The position numbers and the translations under genes were made by a program. From Acidimicrobiales bacterium (lineage in GTDB: Bacteria > Actinomycetota > Acidimicrobiia > Acidimicrobiales > VFJN01): a stretch of 64,000 nt of DNA. The DNA is taken from the NCBI GenBank assembly GCA_035316325.1, contig DATHJB010000172.1:1-64000 (forward strand), written 5' to 3'. How positions within the stretch are numbered: position 1 is the stretch's first letter; each line of letters starts with the position of its first letter. Positions 1 to 8,029 of this stretch are shown here, piece after piece. The notes under the pieces are model-generated. The model was not told the DNA's origin, did no database searches, and saw nothing but the letters and a program-made list of their open reading frames with translations.

Positions 1-64
1 AACAGCCTGACACCATGACCCAACCCAGAGCCCACCCGTCACCTCAACCCCCGGTCCGGAAGGC

Positions 65-877
65 CTAGGGCCCCTCCGCACACGCCCACCCGCGGACGGT
101 GCCGACCCCACACCGCCAGGCGTCCGACGTGCTCCGGACCGGATCCTGCCGGCGCAGCTCCTCCGAGAGGACCTCGAGGCTGACCAGCCCGTCCCAGCCC
201 TTCGCGACCAGCGCTCGGCCGAAGCGGGAGAGGTCGAGGTCGCCGTCGCCGGGCAGGAGCCGCCGATGGCTACTGGCGTGCTGGAGGTCACCGACCACCG
301 GGAGCCGGACGTCGGAGAGCTGCACCATGGCGATCTCGTCCGCGGCCAGCGACTCGACCTCGGTCCAGGTGGCGCTCCCGCAGCCGACGTGGAAGGTGTC
401 GACCAGGATCTTCACCGACGGCCGGCCGACGGCCGCGGCCAGTGCGCGGGCCTCGTCCAGCGTCGCCGCGGCGGTCCACGGGATGAACTCGATCGCCAGT
501 CCGGAGCCCGCCTCCCGAGCCCGGTCGGCGCAGCGCCGGAGGCTGCCGACCGTCGTCGGGCCCCGGTCGTAGACGACGGTCGGCACCCACGGCGGGTGGA
601 CGGCGTGCAGGACGGGCTCGAGGACGTCCATCGCCGCCTCGGTCGACGCGGCATCCCCGACCCGCAGCGGGCCGAAGGTCGCGCAGGCGGCCTCGTGCGC
701 CGAGAGCAGGGACGCCAACCGGTGCGGATCAGCCCTCAGCTCCCCACCCGCGAAGGTCCAGTCGTCGACCTCGACCGACGTGAAGCCCGCCGCGACCGCG
801 CTGCGCAGGTGCCGTGCGAAGGTCACGTCGCCCGCGAAGCGCGCGGAGTGGTTCCCGAGGCTGTAGGCCAGCTGCAT
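65..877 (-). CDS. Sugar phosphate isomerase/epimerase-like TIM-barrel protein
   Basis: 270 aa, about the usual size for the xylose-isomerase-like / AP-endonuclease-2 superfamily. The expected metal ligands are visible: Glu130 (in AIEFIPW), Asp160 and His163 (ILVDTFH), Asp189 (VQLSDV) and Glu235 (VSLEVL). The family isomerises, epimerises or dehydrates sugar-like polyols using a divalent metal; the substrate here cannot be read from sequence. It is the last gene of a minus-strand operon running from about 5.1 kb (two acyl-CoA dehydrogenases, two ABC ATPases) and starts 20 bases after the preceding ABC gene. ATG start at 877. The neighbourhood suggests a catabolic rather than DNA-repair role, which is inference. 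Confidence 0.8.
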   Translation of the reverse strand: MQLAYSLGNHSARFAGDVTFARHLRSAVAAGFTSVEVDDWTFAGGELRADPHRLASLLSAHEAACATFGPLRVGDAASTEAAMDVLEPVLHAVHPPWVPTVVYDRGPTTVGSLRRCADRAREAGSGLAIEFIPWTAAATLDEARALAAAVGRPSVKILVDTFHVGCGSATWTEVESLAADEIAMVQLSDVRLPVVGDLQHASSHRRLLPGDGDLDLSRFGRALVAKGWDGLVSLEVLSEELRRQDPVRSTSDAWRCGVGTVRGWACAEGP

Positions 878-897
878 CGCGGCTCAGCCGGGGCGCC

Positions 898-1917
898 TCA
901 ATCGCGCACGACGATCGGCGCGTCGACGGGAACGCCGTCGACGGGTGCGTCGCGACGATCGTGCAGGTGGCACTCGACGAAGTGCCCGGGCTTGACCTCG
1001 GCGAGCGAGGGCGCGTCGGTCGAGCACCGGTCGAAGGCCACGGGGCAGCGGGTGTGCAGCGGGCAACCGGACGGCGGGTGCAGGGGCGACGGGACCTCGC
1101 CGCGCAGCTTCGTCGCGGCGCTCCCGGTGCCGTCGTCGTGGGCCGACAGCGCGGCGTCGAGGAGGGCCCGCGTGTAGGGGTGGAGCGGATCGGTGAAGAC
1201 CTGCTCGACGGGGCCGAGCTCGACGATGCGGCCGAGGTACATGACCATGACGCGGTCGGCCATGTACCGGACCGACGCGAGGTCGTGGGCGATGAGGATG
1301 CACGCGAACCCGTAGTCCTCGCGCAGGCCCTTCAGGAGGTTCATGATCTGCGCACGCACCGAGACGTCGAGGGACGACACCGGCTCGTCGAGGACCATCG
1401 CCTCCGGCTTCAGCGCCAGCGCCCGGGCGATCGCGACCCGCTGGCGCATGCCGCCGCTGAGCTCGTGCGGGTAGCCCGACCGCAGCGCGGGATCGAGCCC
1501 GACCGCCTCCAGCAGCGCGTCGACCCGCGCCCCGATCTCGTCGCGCCCGCCGCGCTTGTGGATCTGCAGCGGCTCCGCGATGGAGCTGCCGATCTTCATG
1601 CGGGGGTTGAGCGACGACGTGGGGTCCTGGAAGACGGCCTGGACGGCGGCTCGGTACCGGTGGAGCTCTCGCCGCCCGAGCTGCGAGATGTCCTCGCCGT
1701 GCCAGCGGACGGCGCCGGTCGTCGGGCGCTCGGCCCCCAGCACCATCCGCGCCACGGTCGTCTTCCCGCACCCCGACTCCCCCACCACGCCGACCGTCTC
1801 GCCGGCGTGGAGCTCCAGGTCGACCCCGTTGACCGCCCGCACCCGGGCGCCGTGCCAGCCGCCGACGGGGAACTCCTTCGTCAGCCCGTCCAGCGTGAGC
1901 ACCGCAGCGTCAGTCAT
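898..1917 (-). CDS. Oligopeptide/dipeptide-type ABC transporter ATP-binding protein (OppF/DppF-like)
   Basis: 339 aa from ATG 1917. A longer upstream reading is rejected because this ATG overlaps the stop of the preceding ATPase by 8 bases. Walker A GESGCGKT is at about residues 46-53. The signature LSGGMRQR, Walker B VLDEPVSSLD and switch His (IAHD) follow. The C-terminal peptide-transporter extension carries the Cys-rich GCPLHTRCP motif typical of OppD/OppF subunits. It is expected to energise uptake of peptides or similar solutes as the partner of the adjacent OppD-like protein. No permease or binding-protein gene is next to this pair, so its membrane partners must lie elsewhere (the lone permease at 29.7 kb is one candidate). 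Confidence 0.92.
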   Translation of the reverse strand: MTDAAVLTLDGLTKEFPVGGWHGARVRAVNGVDLELHAGETVGVVGESGCGKTTVARMVLGAERPTTGAVRWHGEDISQLGRRELHRYRAAVQAVFQDPTSSLNPRMKIGSSIAEPLQIHKRGGRDEIGARVDALLEAVGLDPALRSGYPHELSGGMRQRVAIARALALKPEAMVLDEPVSSLDVSVRAQIMNLLKGLREDYGFACILIAHDLASVRYMADRVMVMYLGRIVELGPVEQVFTDPLHPYTRALLDAALSAHDDGTGSAATKLRGEVPSPLHPPSGCPLHTRCPVAFDRCSTDAPSLAEVKPGHFVECHLHDRRDAPVDGVPVDAPIVVRD

Positions 1918-2950
1918 CGTGCCTCCAGCACCGCGACAGGTGCCCGGGCCCGATCTCGGTCGCGCCCGGCATCTCCTCGCCGCACTCGTCGGTCGCGACG
2001 GGGCACCGCGGGTGGAACGGGCATCCGGCGGGTCGGTCGAAGATCGACGGCGGCGAACCGGCGATCGACGGCAGTACGTCGATCTTGCGCTTCGCATCCG
2101 GAAGCGACTTCAGCAGCCCGACGGTGTAGGGGTTCGCCGCGGACCGCAGGACGTCGCGCGTGGCGCCCGCCTCCATCACCCGGCCCGAGTACATGACGAC
2201 CACCCGGGTGCACAGCCGGGCGACCACCCCGAAGTCGTGGGTGATGAGGACGGTCCCGAAACCCAGGCGGGTCTGGGCCTGGTCGAGGATGTCGAGGAAG
2301 TTCGCCTGCACGGTCGCGTCGAGCGCGGTGGTGGGCTCGTCGGCCAGGAGGACCTCGGGTTGGCAGGCGAGGGCGATGGCACCGGCCACCCGCTGGCGCA
2401 TGCCGCCGCTCAGCTCGTGGGGGTAGGACCGCATCACCCGCTCCGGTGCCGGCACCTGCAGGAGGCGCAGCATGTGGAGCGCGGCCTGCTCGCGCTCGCG
2501 GCGTCGGAGCCCCTGGTGGATGCGCAGCGGCTCGTTGATCTGGGTGCGGATCCTGAAGACCGGGTCGAGCGACGACATCGGATCCTGCAGGATCATCGAC
2601 AGGTGCTTGCCGCGGTACCCGCGCCGGGCCTTGGGCGGGAGGGCAGCCAGGTCCACGCCCTTGAACAGGATCTCACCCTCGATCTCGGCGTTGGCCGGGA
2701 GGAGGCCCATGACCGCAAGGGCCGTGACGCTCTTGCCCGACCCGGACTCGCCGACGATGCCGAGGGCCTCGCCCGGGCGCACCGAGAAGGAGACGTCGTC
2801 GATCGCGTGCCCGACCCCGCGGCGGTCCCGGAACCGCACGCTGAGGTTCCTGACCTCGAGCACCGGCGGGGGCTCGTCGACCCCGGCCTCGGTCTGCGCG
2901 TCGGACTCGGTGGCCGGGTCCGCGGACTCGTCCGATGCGATCGCTCCCAT
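1910..2950 (-). CDS. Oligopeptide/dipeptide-type ABC transporter ATP-binding protein (OppD/DppD-like)
   Basis: 346 aa from ATG 2950 (a TTG lies one codon upstream). The start has a strong GGAGGAG ribosome site and overlaps the stop of the acyl-CoA dehydrogenase upstream (TGATG). Walker A GESGSGKS, signature LSGGMRQR, Walker B LLADEPTTALD and His switch LITHD are present. The C-terminal CPFHPRCP motif is typical of OppD. An acidic, Ala/Asp-rich stretch of about 25 residues precedes the nucleotide-binding domain. Together with the next gene it forms the two-ATPase engine of a peptide-type importer, embedded in a fatty-acid-type catabolic operon, which suggests the imported solute feeds acyl-CoA oxidation. 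Confidence 0.92.
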   Translation of the reverse strand: MGAIASDESADPATESDAQTEAGVDEPPPVLEVRNLSVRFRDRRGVGHAIDDVSFSVRPGEALGIVGESGSGKSVTALAVMGLLPANAEIEGEILFKGVDLAALPPKARRGYRGKHLSMILQDPMSSLDPVFRIRTQINEPLRIHQGLRRREREQAALHMLRLLQVPAPERVMRSYPHELSGGMRQRVAGAIALACQPEVLLADEPTTALDATVQANFLDILDQAQTRLGFGTVLITHDFGVVARLCTRVVVMYSGRVMEAGATRDVLRSAANPYTVGLLKSLPDAKRKIDVLPSIAGSPPSIFDRPAGCPFHPRCPVATDECGEEMPGATEIGPGHLSRCWRHDD

Positions 2951-3924
2951 CAAGACTCCTCCATGCCGTCCATGCCCTCACCCGCCCCGAGCCCGATCAG
3001 CGTAGCGACGCGCTCCCGGCTGGAACGGGCGTCCATGACCAGGTGGGCGGACGACTGTGCCCGCCGCAGGTACCGGTGGGCCGGGTGCTCCCACGTGAAG
3101 CCCAGGCCGCCCAGCACCTGGATCGACCGGTGGGCACAGAAGATCGCGGCGTCGGCCGCCACGGCGTGCGCCTGCCGGACGGCCAGCTCGACGCTCGGGT
3201 CGCCCCGCTCGGCTGCGTCGGCCGCGCTGTAGACGTGGCTGCGCGCCGACTCGACGGCGATGTACATGTCGACGCACTGGTGGCTGATCGCCTGGTTGGA
3301 GCCGATCGGCCTCCCGAACTGCAGGCGCGTCCGCGCGTGCTCGACGGCGACGTCGAGGCAGGCGCGCCCGATGCCCGTGAGCTCGTGCGCGACGGCGAGG
3401 AGACCTTCCCGAGCCATGACCGATCGCACGTCGGCCAGCGCGCCGACGATCGTCGGCGCCGCAACCACCTCGAACGCGGCGAGCGGACGACCCGGGTCGA
3501 ACGACGGCACCGGTTCGAGCCGGACCCCGGAGCGCTCGACCACGCCGACCTCGTCGCCCTCCAGCACCAGCAGGTGGGTCGCCTGGTCCGCGCTGACGAC
3601 GAAACGGTCGAGCGCCACGACCGGGAGCGCGGTGCCCGCGCGCACCGCGGCGCAGAGCGCGCCGGTGGGATCGAGGTCCTCCAGCACCGGCAACGCCACC
3701 CCGAGCACCGGCACGATCGCGCCGCCGGCGCAGGCGTAGCCGGCCTCCTCGAAGAGGACCCCGCGCTCCGGCTGGCCCGGCAGCTCGGCGCAGCCGATCT
3801 CGACGAGCCGGTCGAACAGCCCGTCGCTCCCCCGCTCGCCCTCGGGCCGGCGACCCCAGTCGTCGAAGACTCGGACGAGGGTGGCCCGGAGGAGGTCCTG
3901 CTCCTCGGTGAAGAACGCCTTCAT
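2950..3924 (-). CDS. Acyl-CoA dehydrogenase, probable beta subunit of a heteromeric enzyme
   Basis: 324 aa from ATG 3924 (MKAFFTEEQDLL), beginning 1 base after the stop of the upstream dehydrogenase. FAD-dependent acyl-CoA dehydrogenase fold. The middle domain is short, and the C-terminal part GGLGFTWEHPAHRYLRRA resembles the short FadE28-like subunits of steroid degraders. In that family the short protein pairs with a larger one to give an alpha2-beta2 dehydrogenase acting on bulky or short-side-chain acyl-CoAs. The adjacent 391 aa dehydrogenase is the obvious partner. Heteromer formation is inference from length, order and coupling; the substrate is unknown. Confidence 0.85.
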   Translation of the reverse strand: MKAFFTEEQDLLRATLVRVFDDWGRRPEGERGSDGLFDRLVEIGCAELPGQPERGVLFEEAGYACAGGAIVPVLGVALPVLEDLDPTGALCAAVRAGTALPVVALDRFVVSADQATHLLVLEGDEVGVVERSGVRLEPVPSFDPGRPLAAFEVVAAPTIVGALADVRSVMAREGLLAVAHELTGIGRACLDVAVEHARTRLQFGRPIGSNQAISHQCVDMYIAVESARSHVYSAADAAERGDPSVELAVRQAHAVAADAAIFCAHRSIQVLGGLGFTWEHPAHRYLRRAQSSAHLVMDARSSRERVATLIGLGAGEGMDGMEES

Positions 3925-3925
3925 G

Positions 3926-5101
3926 TCAGCGCGCCCTCGGCAGGCCGAGCGCCCGTTCGGCGATGACAGACTTGAGGATCTCGGTGGTCCCTGCCTCGAT
4001 CGACCGCGCACGGCCCCGCAGGTACTGGTAGGGCCACACCCCGTCGTCGAGGCTGTGCGGGCCGTCGTTCACCTGGGCGGCGACGCCGAAGATCTCCATG
4101 GCCAGCTCGCCGATCCCCTGCTCCACCCGCTCCCAGATCAGCTTGCGCACGGAGTCCTCAGGGCCCGGGGTGCCCTCCATGATCCTCGGCAGGGCCCGGT
4201 TGTTGGTGAGCCGCAGCGACTCGAGGTCGAGCTGGATCCGGGCGACCCGATCCCGGGTCACCGGGTCGCGGCCGAGCCCGGACCGCCGGATCGCGGAGAT
4301 GAGGTCGTCGAGGAGGATGCGCGACGCGACCTGGAGGGCGTAGGTCATCGTGCCCCGCTCGTGCATGAGCGTCGTCAGCGCGACCCGCCATCCCTCCCCC
4401 TCGGGCCCGAGCAGCTGCTCCGCAGGGACGACCGCCCCGTCGAAGAACACCTCGTTGAACTCGGCGTCGCCGGTGATCTGCACCAGCGGCCGCACCTCCA
4501 CGCCCGCCTGGTCCATGTCGACGATCAGGACCGTGAGGCCCCCGTGCTTCGTGTCCCCGTCGCCGGTCCTCGCCAGGAGCATGCAGAAGGAGGCGACGTG
4601 AGCCCAGCTCGTCCACACCTTCTGACCGTCCACGGTGTAGTGGTCGTCGGCGAAGCGGGCCCGGGTCCGCAGCGACGCGAGGTCGCTCCCCGCGTCGGGC
4701 TCGCTGAACCCCTGGCACCAGATCTCCTCGGCCGCGAGCAGAGGAGGCAGGTAGCGCCGCTTCTGCTCCTCGGTGCCCCACTCGATGATGGTGGGCCCCA
4801 CCATGTACAGGCCGATGACGTTTATCGGCTCCGGCGCCTGCAGGGACGCCGCCTCCTCGTTGAAGATCACCTGCTGCACGAGCGATGCGCCGCGCCCGCC
4901 GTAGTCCTCCGGCCACGACAGCCCGGCCCAGCCGCCGTCGAACAGCTCGCGCTGCCACCACGTGCGGATCTTCAACGCCTCCTCGGCGCTCGAGTACCGC
5001 AGGGCGGACCGGTCGGCCCAGCCTTCGGGGAGATGACGACGTAGCCACGAGCGAGCCTCTGCGCGAAACGCCGCGTCCTCTCCCGTTTCACGCAGCCCCA
5101 C
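3926..5101 (-). CDS. Acyl-CoA dehydrogenase, probable alpha subunit
   Basis: 391 aa from GTG 5101, which has AAGGGGGT about 8 bases upstream; a TTG at 5140 would add 13 residues. Typical family segments: WPEDYGGRGAS, QGFSEPDAGSDLASLRTRA (FAD/substrate loop), and the C-terminal YLRGRARSIEAGTTEILKSV, where the Glu/Gly-Thr motif contacts FAD. This is the pattern of FadE29/FadE17-like proteins, which act as the larger half of heteromeric dehydrogenases. First gene of the minus-strand operon; a palindromic regulator site lies about 50 bases upstream at 5154. The expected reaction is alpha,beta-desaturation of an acyl-CoA with electrons passed to ETF. Confidence 0.9.
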   Translation of the reverse strand: MGLRETGEDAAFRAEARSWLRRHLPEGWADRSALRYSSAEEALKIRTWWQRELFDGGWAGLSWPEDYGGRGASLVQQVIFNEEAASLQAPEPINVIGLYMVGPTIIEWGTEEQKRRYLPPLLAAEEIWCQGFSEPDAGSDLASLRTRARFADDHYTVDGQKVWTSWAHVASFCMLLARTGDGDTKHGGLTVLIVDMDQAGVEVRPLVQITGDAEFNEVFFDGAVVPAEQLLGPEGEGWRVALTTLMHERGTMTYALQVASRILLDDLISAIRRSGLGRDPVTRDRVARIQLDLESLRLTNNRALPRIMEGTPGPEDSVRKLIWERVEQGIGELAMEIFGVAAQVNDGPHSLDDGVWPYQYLRGRARSIEAGTTEILKSVIAERALGLPRAR

Positions 5102-5153
5102 CGTGCGGACCCCCTTCGTCTGCCAGCGATCGCCCCTCAACTAGAGTGCGCAA

Positions 5154-5173
5154 CCGATCGGTCGTTCGTTCGG
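5154..5173. promoter_or_regulatory. Palindromic TetR-type operator, copy 1
   Basis: CCGATCGGTCGTTCGTTCGG, in the divergent gap between the acyl-CoA dehydrogenase operon (minus) and the SDR (plus). The same 20 bases recur exactly at 6031. The core matches nine further sites in this window. Presumed binding site of one of the three paralogous TetR proteins. Confidence 0.6.
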
Positions 5174-5235
5174 TTGATCTAAGTCGCGGGATCGTCACGG
5201 CGTCAAGCGTGTGCGGCCGGTCGAGAGGAGGATGC

Positions 5236-6006
5236 ATGGCACCGGAAAGCCCACTTGCCTCGCAGGTCGTCCTGGTCACGGGGGCAGGACGCAACCTCGG
5301 GCGCACGATCGCGCGGGAGGCGGCGGCCGGCGGCGCGCGCGTCGGGGTCAACGTCCGCTCCGACGCCGAAGCCGCCGACCGGGTCGTCCGGGAGGTCGAG
5401 CAGGCCGGCGGCACCGCGCTGGCCCTGATCGGCGACGTGGGCGTCGAGGACGAGGCGATCGCCGTCGTGGATCGCTGCGCGCGCGAGTTGGGCCCCGTGA
5501 CGTCGGTGATCCACAGCGCCGCGTACCGCTCGCACGGCGAGCTCGTCGACCTGGAGCTCGCCGAGTGGCGCCGGCCGCGCCAGGTGACTCTCGACGCCGC
5601 CTTCCTCCTCGCCCGGGCGACGCTGCCCGCCATGCGGGCCGCCGGCTTCGGACGCTTCGTCTTCATCGGGGGGTCCGCGATGGTCAATGCGCTACCTGTC
5701 GGCCACGGCCACGTCGCCACCGCCAAGGCCGCTCTCCGTGGGCTCGTGCGGGCGATCGCCCAGGAGGCCGGGCGCGACGGGATCACGGCAAACGTCGTCT
5801 CTCCCGGTGTGATCGACACCGAGGCGCGGGCTTCGGTCGTGCCGACCTACGGGGGCTGGAACCCGGCCGATGCCTCGGCGCTCGGGCGGATGGTGTCGAT
5901 GCACGAGGTCGCGTCGCTGTGCCTCCACCTCTGCCGCCCGGAGGGCGCGATCGTGACGGGCCAGACGATCAACGCGGACGGCGGGACGTTCGGTTTCGGC
6001 GACTGA
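5236..6006 (+). CDS. SDR-family protein lacking the catalytic tyrosine
   Basis: 256 aa from ATG 5236, preceded by GAGAGGAGG. Rossmann start VTGAGRNLG (TGxxxxxG), a variant of the usual TGxxxGIG. The active-site Ser147 (IGGSAMV) and Lys164 (ATAKAAL) are present, but the residue 4 before Lys is Val160 (with His159 next to it), where nearly all SDRs have Tyr. The C-terminal NADGG motif is kept. Without Tyr, normal ketone/alcohol chemistry is doubtful; it may bind NAD(P) without catalysis, use the His, or be a partner of another SDR. Its closest relative in the window by eye is the degenerate SDR at 28.9 kb. A regulator box lies about 65 bases upstream. Confidence 0.82.
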   Translation: MAPESPLASQVVLVTGAGRNLGRTIAREAAAGGARVGVNVRSDAEAADRVVREVEQAGGTALALIGDVGVEDEAIAVVDRCARELGPVTSVIHSAAYRSHGELVDLELAEWRRPRQVTLDAAFLLARATLPAMRAAGFGRFVFIGGSAMVNALPVGHGHVATAKAALRGLVRAIAQEAGRDGITANVVSPGVIDTEARASVVPTYGGWNPADASALGRMVSMHEVASLCLHLCRPEGAIVTGQTINADGGTFGFGD

Positions 6007-6030
6007 TTGCCCCTATGCTGCCAGCCATGC

Positions 6031-6050
6031 CCGATCGGTCGTTCGTTCGG
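6031..6050. promoter_or_regulatory. Palindromic TetR-type operator, copy 2
   Basis: CCGATCGGTCGTTCGTTCGG, identical to copy 1, in the 73-base gap between the SDR and the LLM gene. The LLM start is 30 bases downstream, so this gene probably has its own regulated promoter rather than depending only on read-through. Confidence 0.6.
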
Positions 6051-6079
6051 TTTGTGTCTGCTGCGGAGGAGGTCGGTCG

Positions 6080-7183
6080 ATGAAGCTGGGCATCGCCGGC
6101 AACGCCCGCCCGCCGATCGCCCGCGTCGGCCCTGACGCGGCGCGGACCGAGGCGAAGGGCTTCACCACGGCCCTCTACGCCGACCACATGATGAGCTGGT
6201 TCCCCGACTCGATCTGGACGCCCGCCCACACGGCGGCGGCGACGGCGCGTCCCTCGCCCCACGACTACCTCGACCCGGCTTGCACCGTGATGGCGGCGGC
6301 CGCCGCCACCGAGCGCCTGACGCTGGGCGTCGGTGTCACCGACGTGCTGCGTACCAACCCCGCCGTGGTCGCCCGGACGGCGCTCACCCTCGACCATGCG
6401 ACGGAGGGCCGCTTCGTCCTCGGCCTCGGCGCCGGGGAGGCCGAGAACCTCGTCCCCTACGGGATCGCCATGGACGACGCCGTCAGTCGACTCGAGGCGG
6501 GCCTCGAGATCATCCGCACGCTGTGGGAGGCCGACGGCCCGGTCTCGCTGGACAACGGCTACTGGCCGCTGCGCGACGCCGTCCTGGGGCTCGCGCCCCA
6601 CGTCGCCGACCAGCCCCCGCGCATCTGGCTGGCGGCCCGGGGCCCGCGGATGCGGCGCCTGACCGCCGAGCACGCCGATGGCTGGTTGCCGATGTTCGTC
6701 GACCCGGACGAGTACGCCTCGTCGCTCGCGGACATCCAGGGCCGCCGGGCCGCCGCGGGTCGGTCGGGGCCCTTCGACGCCGCCTTGTACGCGTTCGTCG
6801 CCGTCGGCGAGTCGCGCGAGCACTGCCGGGCGATGTTCGAGTCGCCGGTGTTCCGGTGCCTGGGCCTCCTCCTGCCGGCCAGCGCCTACGCCCGACACGG
6901 TCTCGAGCACCCGCTGGGAAGCGGCCGGTACGGGCTGCTCGACTTCGTGCCGTCCTCGTGGGACGAGAGCGCGGCACTGGAGCTGCTCGCCGGTGTGCCG
7001 CCGGAGATCGTCGGCGAGGCGATCATCCACGGCTCGGCCGACGACGTCGCCGACGACCTGCGCCGCTACGCCGACGCCGGCTGTGACCAGGCGATCCTCG
7101 CGAACGTGTCGTTCCTCACCGATCCGACGCTGGTCCGCCCGAGCTACGCGGCCTTCGACCGGCTCGTCTCAGCGCTGGCGTAG
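6080..7183 (+). CDS. LLM-class flavin-dependent oxidoreductase
   Basis: 367 aa, ATG 6080 with GGAGGAGG upstream. Bacterial-luciferase-like TIM barrel. N-terminal MKLGIAG strand, then YADHMMSW, LTLGVGVTDVLRTNP, EGRFVLGLGAGEAEN and LAARGPRMRRLTAEHADGW, a segment order typical of F420- or FMN-dependent members such as the phthiodiolone ketoreductase/Mer-like group. Such enzymes either oxygenate substrates with reduced flavin or move hydride through F420. Which cofactor applies cannot be settled here. Its 3' end overlaps the convergent GntR gene by 15 bases. Confidence 0.88.
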   Translation: MKLGIAGNARPPIARVGPDAARTEAKGFTTALYADHMMSWFPDSIWTPAHTAAATARPSPHDYLDPACTVMAAAAATERLTLGVGVTDVLRTNPAVVARTALTLDHATEGRFVLGLGAGEAENLVPYGIAMDDAVSRLEAGLEIIRTLWEADGPVSLDNGYWPLRDAVLGLAPHVADQPPRIWLAARGPRMRRLTAEHADGWLPMFVDPDEYASSLADIQGRRAAAGRSGPFDAALYAFVAVGESREHCRAMFESPVFRCLGLLLPASAYARHGLEHPLGSGRYGLLDFVPSSWDESAALELLAGVPPEIVGEAIIHGSADDVADDLRRYADAGCDQAILANVSFLTDPTLVRPSYAAFDRLVSALA

Positions 7184-7897
7184 GCCGAGCGGTTCGTCGA
7201 GCGATCGGGGGTCGACGGTCTCCAGGATCCACTTGAGGTGTTGCGACATCCGCCGCTCCGCGAGCGATCCCTGACCGCCGTGGATCGCCTGGGCGATCTT
7301 GGTGTGGCGCTCGATCGTGAGGGCGCGGCGCTCCGGGTCGCCGTACACGTCGGCGATGCCGGCGGAGGGCGCGGCGAGGTCCATCAGCACGCCGACGAAG
7401 AGGAAGACCACGGGGCTCCCGCTGAGCCGGGCGACCTCCCGCTGGAAGGTGGGTGCGAGCTCCATGAACTGGCGGGCGGAGACCGCCGCGCCCTTGGCGG
7501 TCGTGCTGCTCCAGAAGGTGAGCAGTCCCTGACGGCCCTCGACGTCCGCATGCTCGGCGGCGAGTGCCGCGGCGGCCGGTCCCACGACCAGCTCCGCCTG
7601 GAGGAGCTGCCGGAAGGTCGTCTGCTCGGACTGCAGGAACACGCGGGCGGCCGCGGTCACACCGGCCCCTGACGGGCGCCGACCGAAGATCCCGCCGTTG
7701 ATGCCGCGCCGGACCACCACGAGCTGCTGCTGCTCGAGCAACCGGGCCGCCTGGCGGATGGTCGGCCGGCCTACGCCGAGGATCTTCATCAGCTCGTCTT
7801 CGGAGCCGAGCGGCCACTCCTCCTCGTCGCCCTCGTGGGCGAGGATGTCCTCGGCGAGGAGATCGGCCGCCTGCCGCGCCGCCGAGTTGATCGTCAT
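7169..7897 (-). CDS. GntR-family transcriptional regulator (FadR-like)
   Basis: 242 aa from ATG 7897; an alternative in-frame start at 7951 adds 18 residues and neither has an ideal ribosome site. N-terminal winged helix (PLGSEDELMKILGVGRPTIRQAARLLEQQQLV, then the wing) is a textbook GntR DNA-binding domain. The all-helical C-terminal domain (FRQLLQAELVVGPAAAALAAE ... ERHTKIAQAI) looks like the FCD acyl/organic-acid sensing domain. It lies divergent from the acyl-CoA dehydrogenase/acyl-CoA synthetase operon, with a near-palindrome between them at 7978. Similar elements precede three other operons, so it is a reasonable candidate for their regulator (inference). Confidence 0.88.
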   Translation of the reverse strand: MTINSAARQAADLLAEDILAHEGDEEEWPLGSEDELMKILGVGRPTIRQAARLLEQQQLVVVRRGINGGIFGRRPSGAGVTAAARVFLQSEQTTFRQLLQAELVVGPAAAALAAEHADVEGRQGLLTFWSSTTAKGAAVSARQFMELAPTFQREVARLSGSPVVFLFVGVLMDLAAPSAGIADVYGDPERRALTIERHTKIAQAIHGGQGSLAERRMSQHLKWILETVDPRSLDEPLGLRQR

Positions 7898-7977
7898 CCG
7901 CTTCAGGGTGCTGGTCCTCCGTCTCGTCGCGCCGCTCGGCGACGCTACCACGATGATCGCCCAGAAGTAGGTTAAAT

Positions 7978-7995
7978 CGATATCTCAGGTATTTG
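7978..7995. promoter_or_regulatory. GRTATCT-type element, copy 1 (putative GntR operator)
   Basis: CGATATCTCAGGTATTTG in the divergent gap between the GntR gene and the 8.0 kb operon. ATATCT-C-AGGTAT is a 13-base inverted repeat with one mismatch. Related sequences lie at 13616, 20750 and 25409. Confidence 0.45.
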
Positions 7996-8029
7996 ACATG
8001 CACGTGGACGGCGACGATCATCGAGGTTC

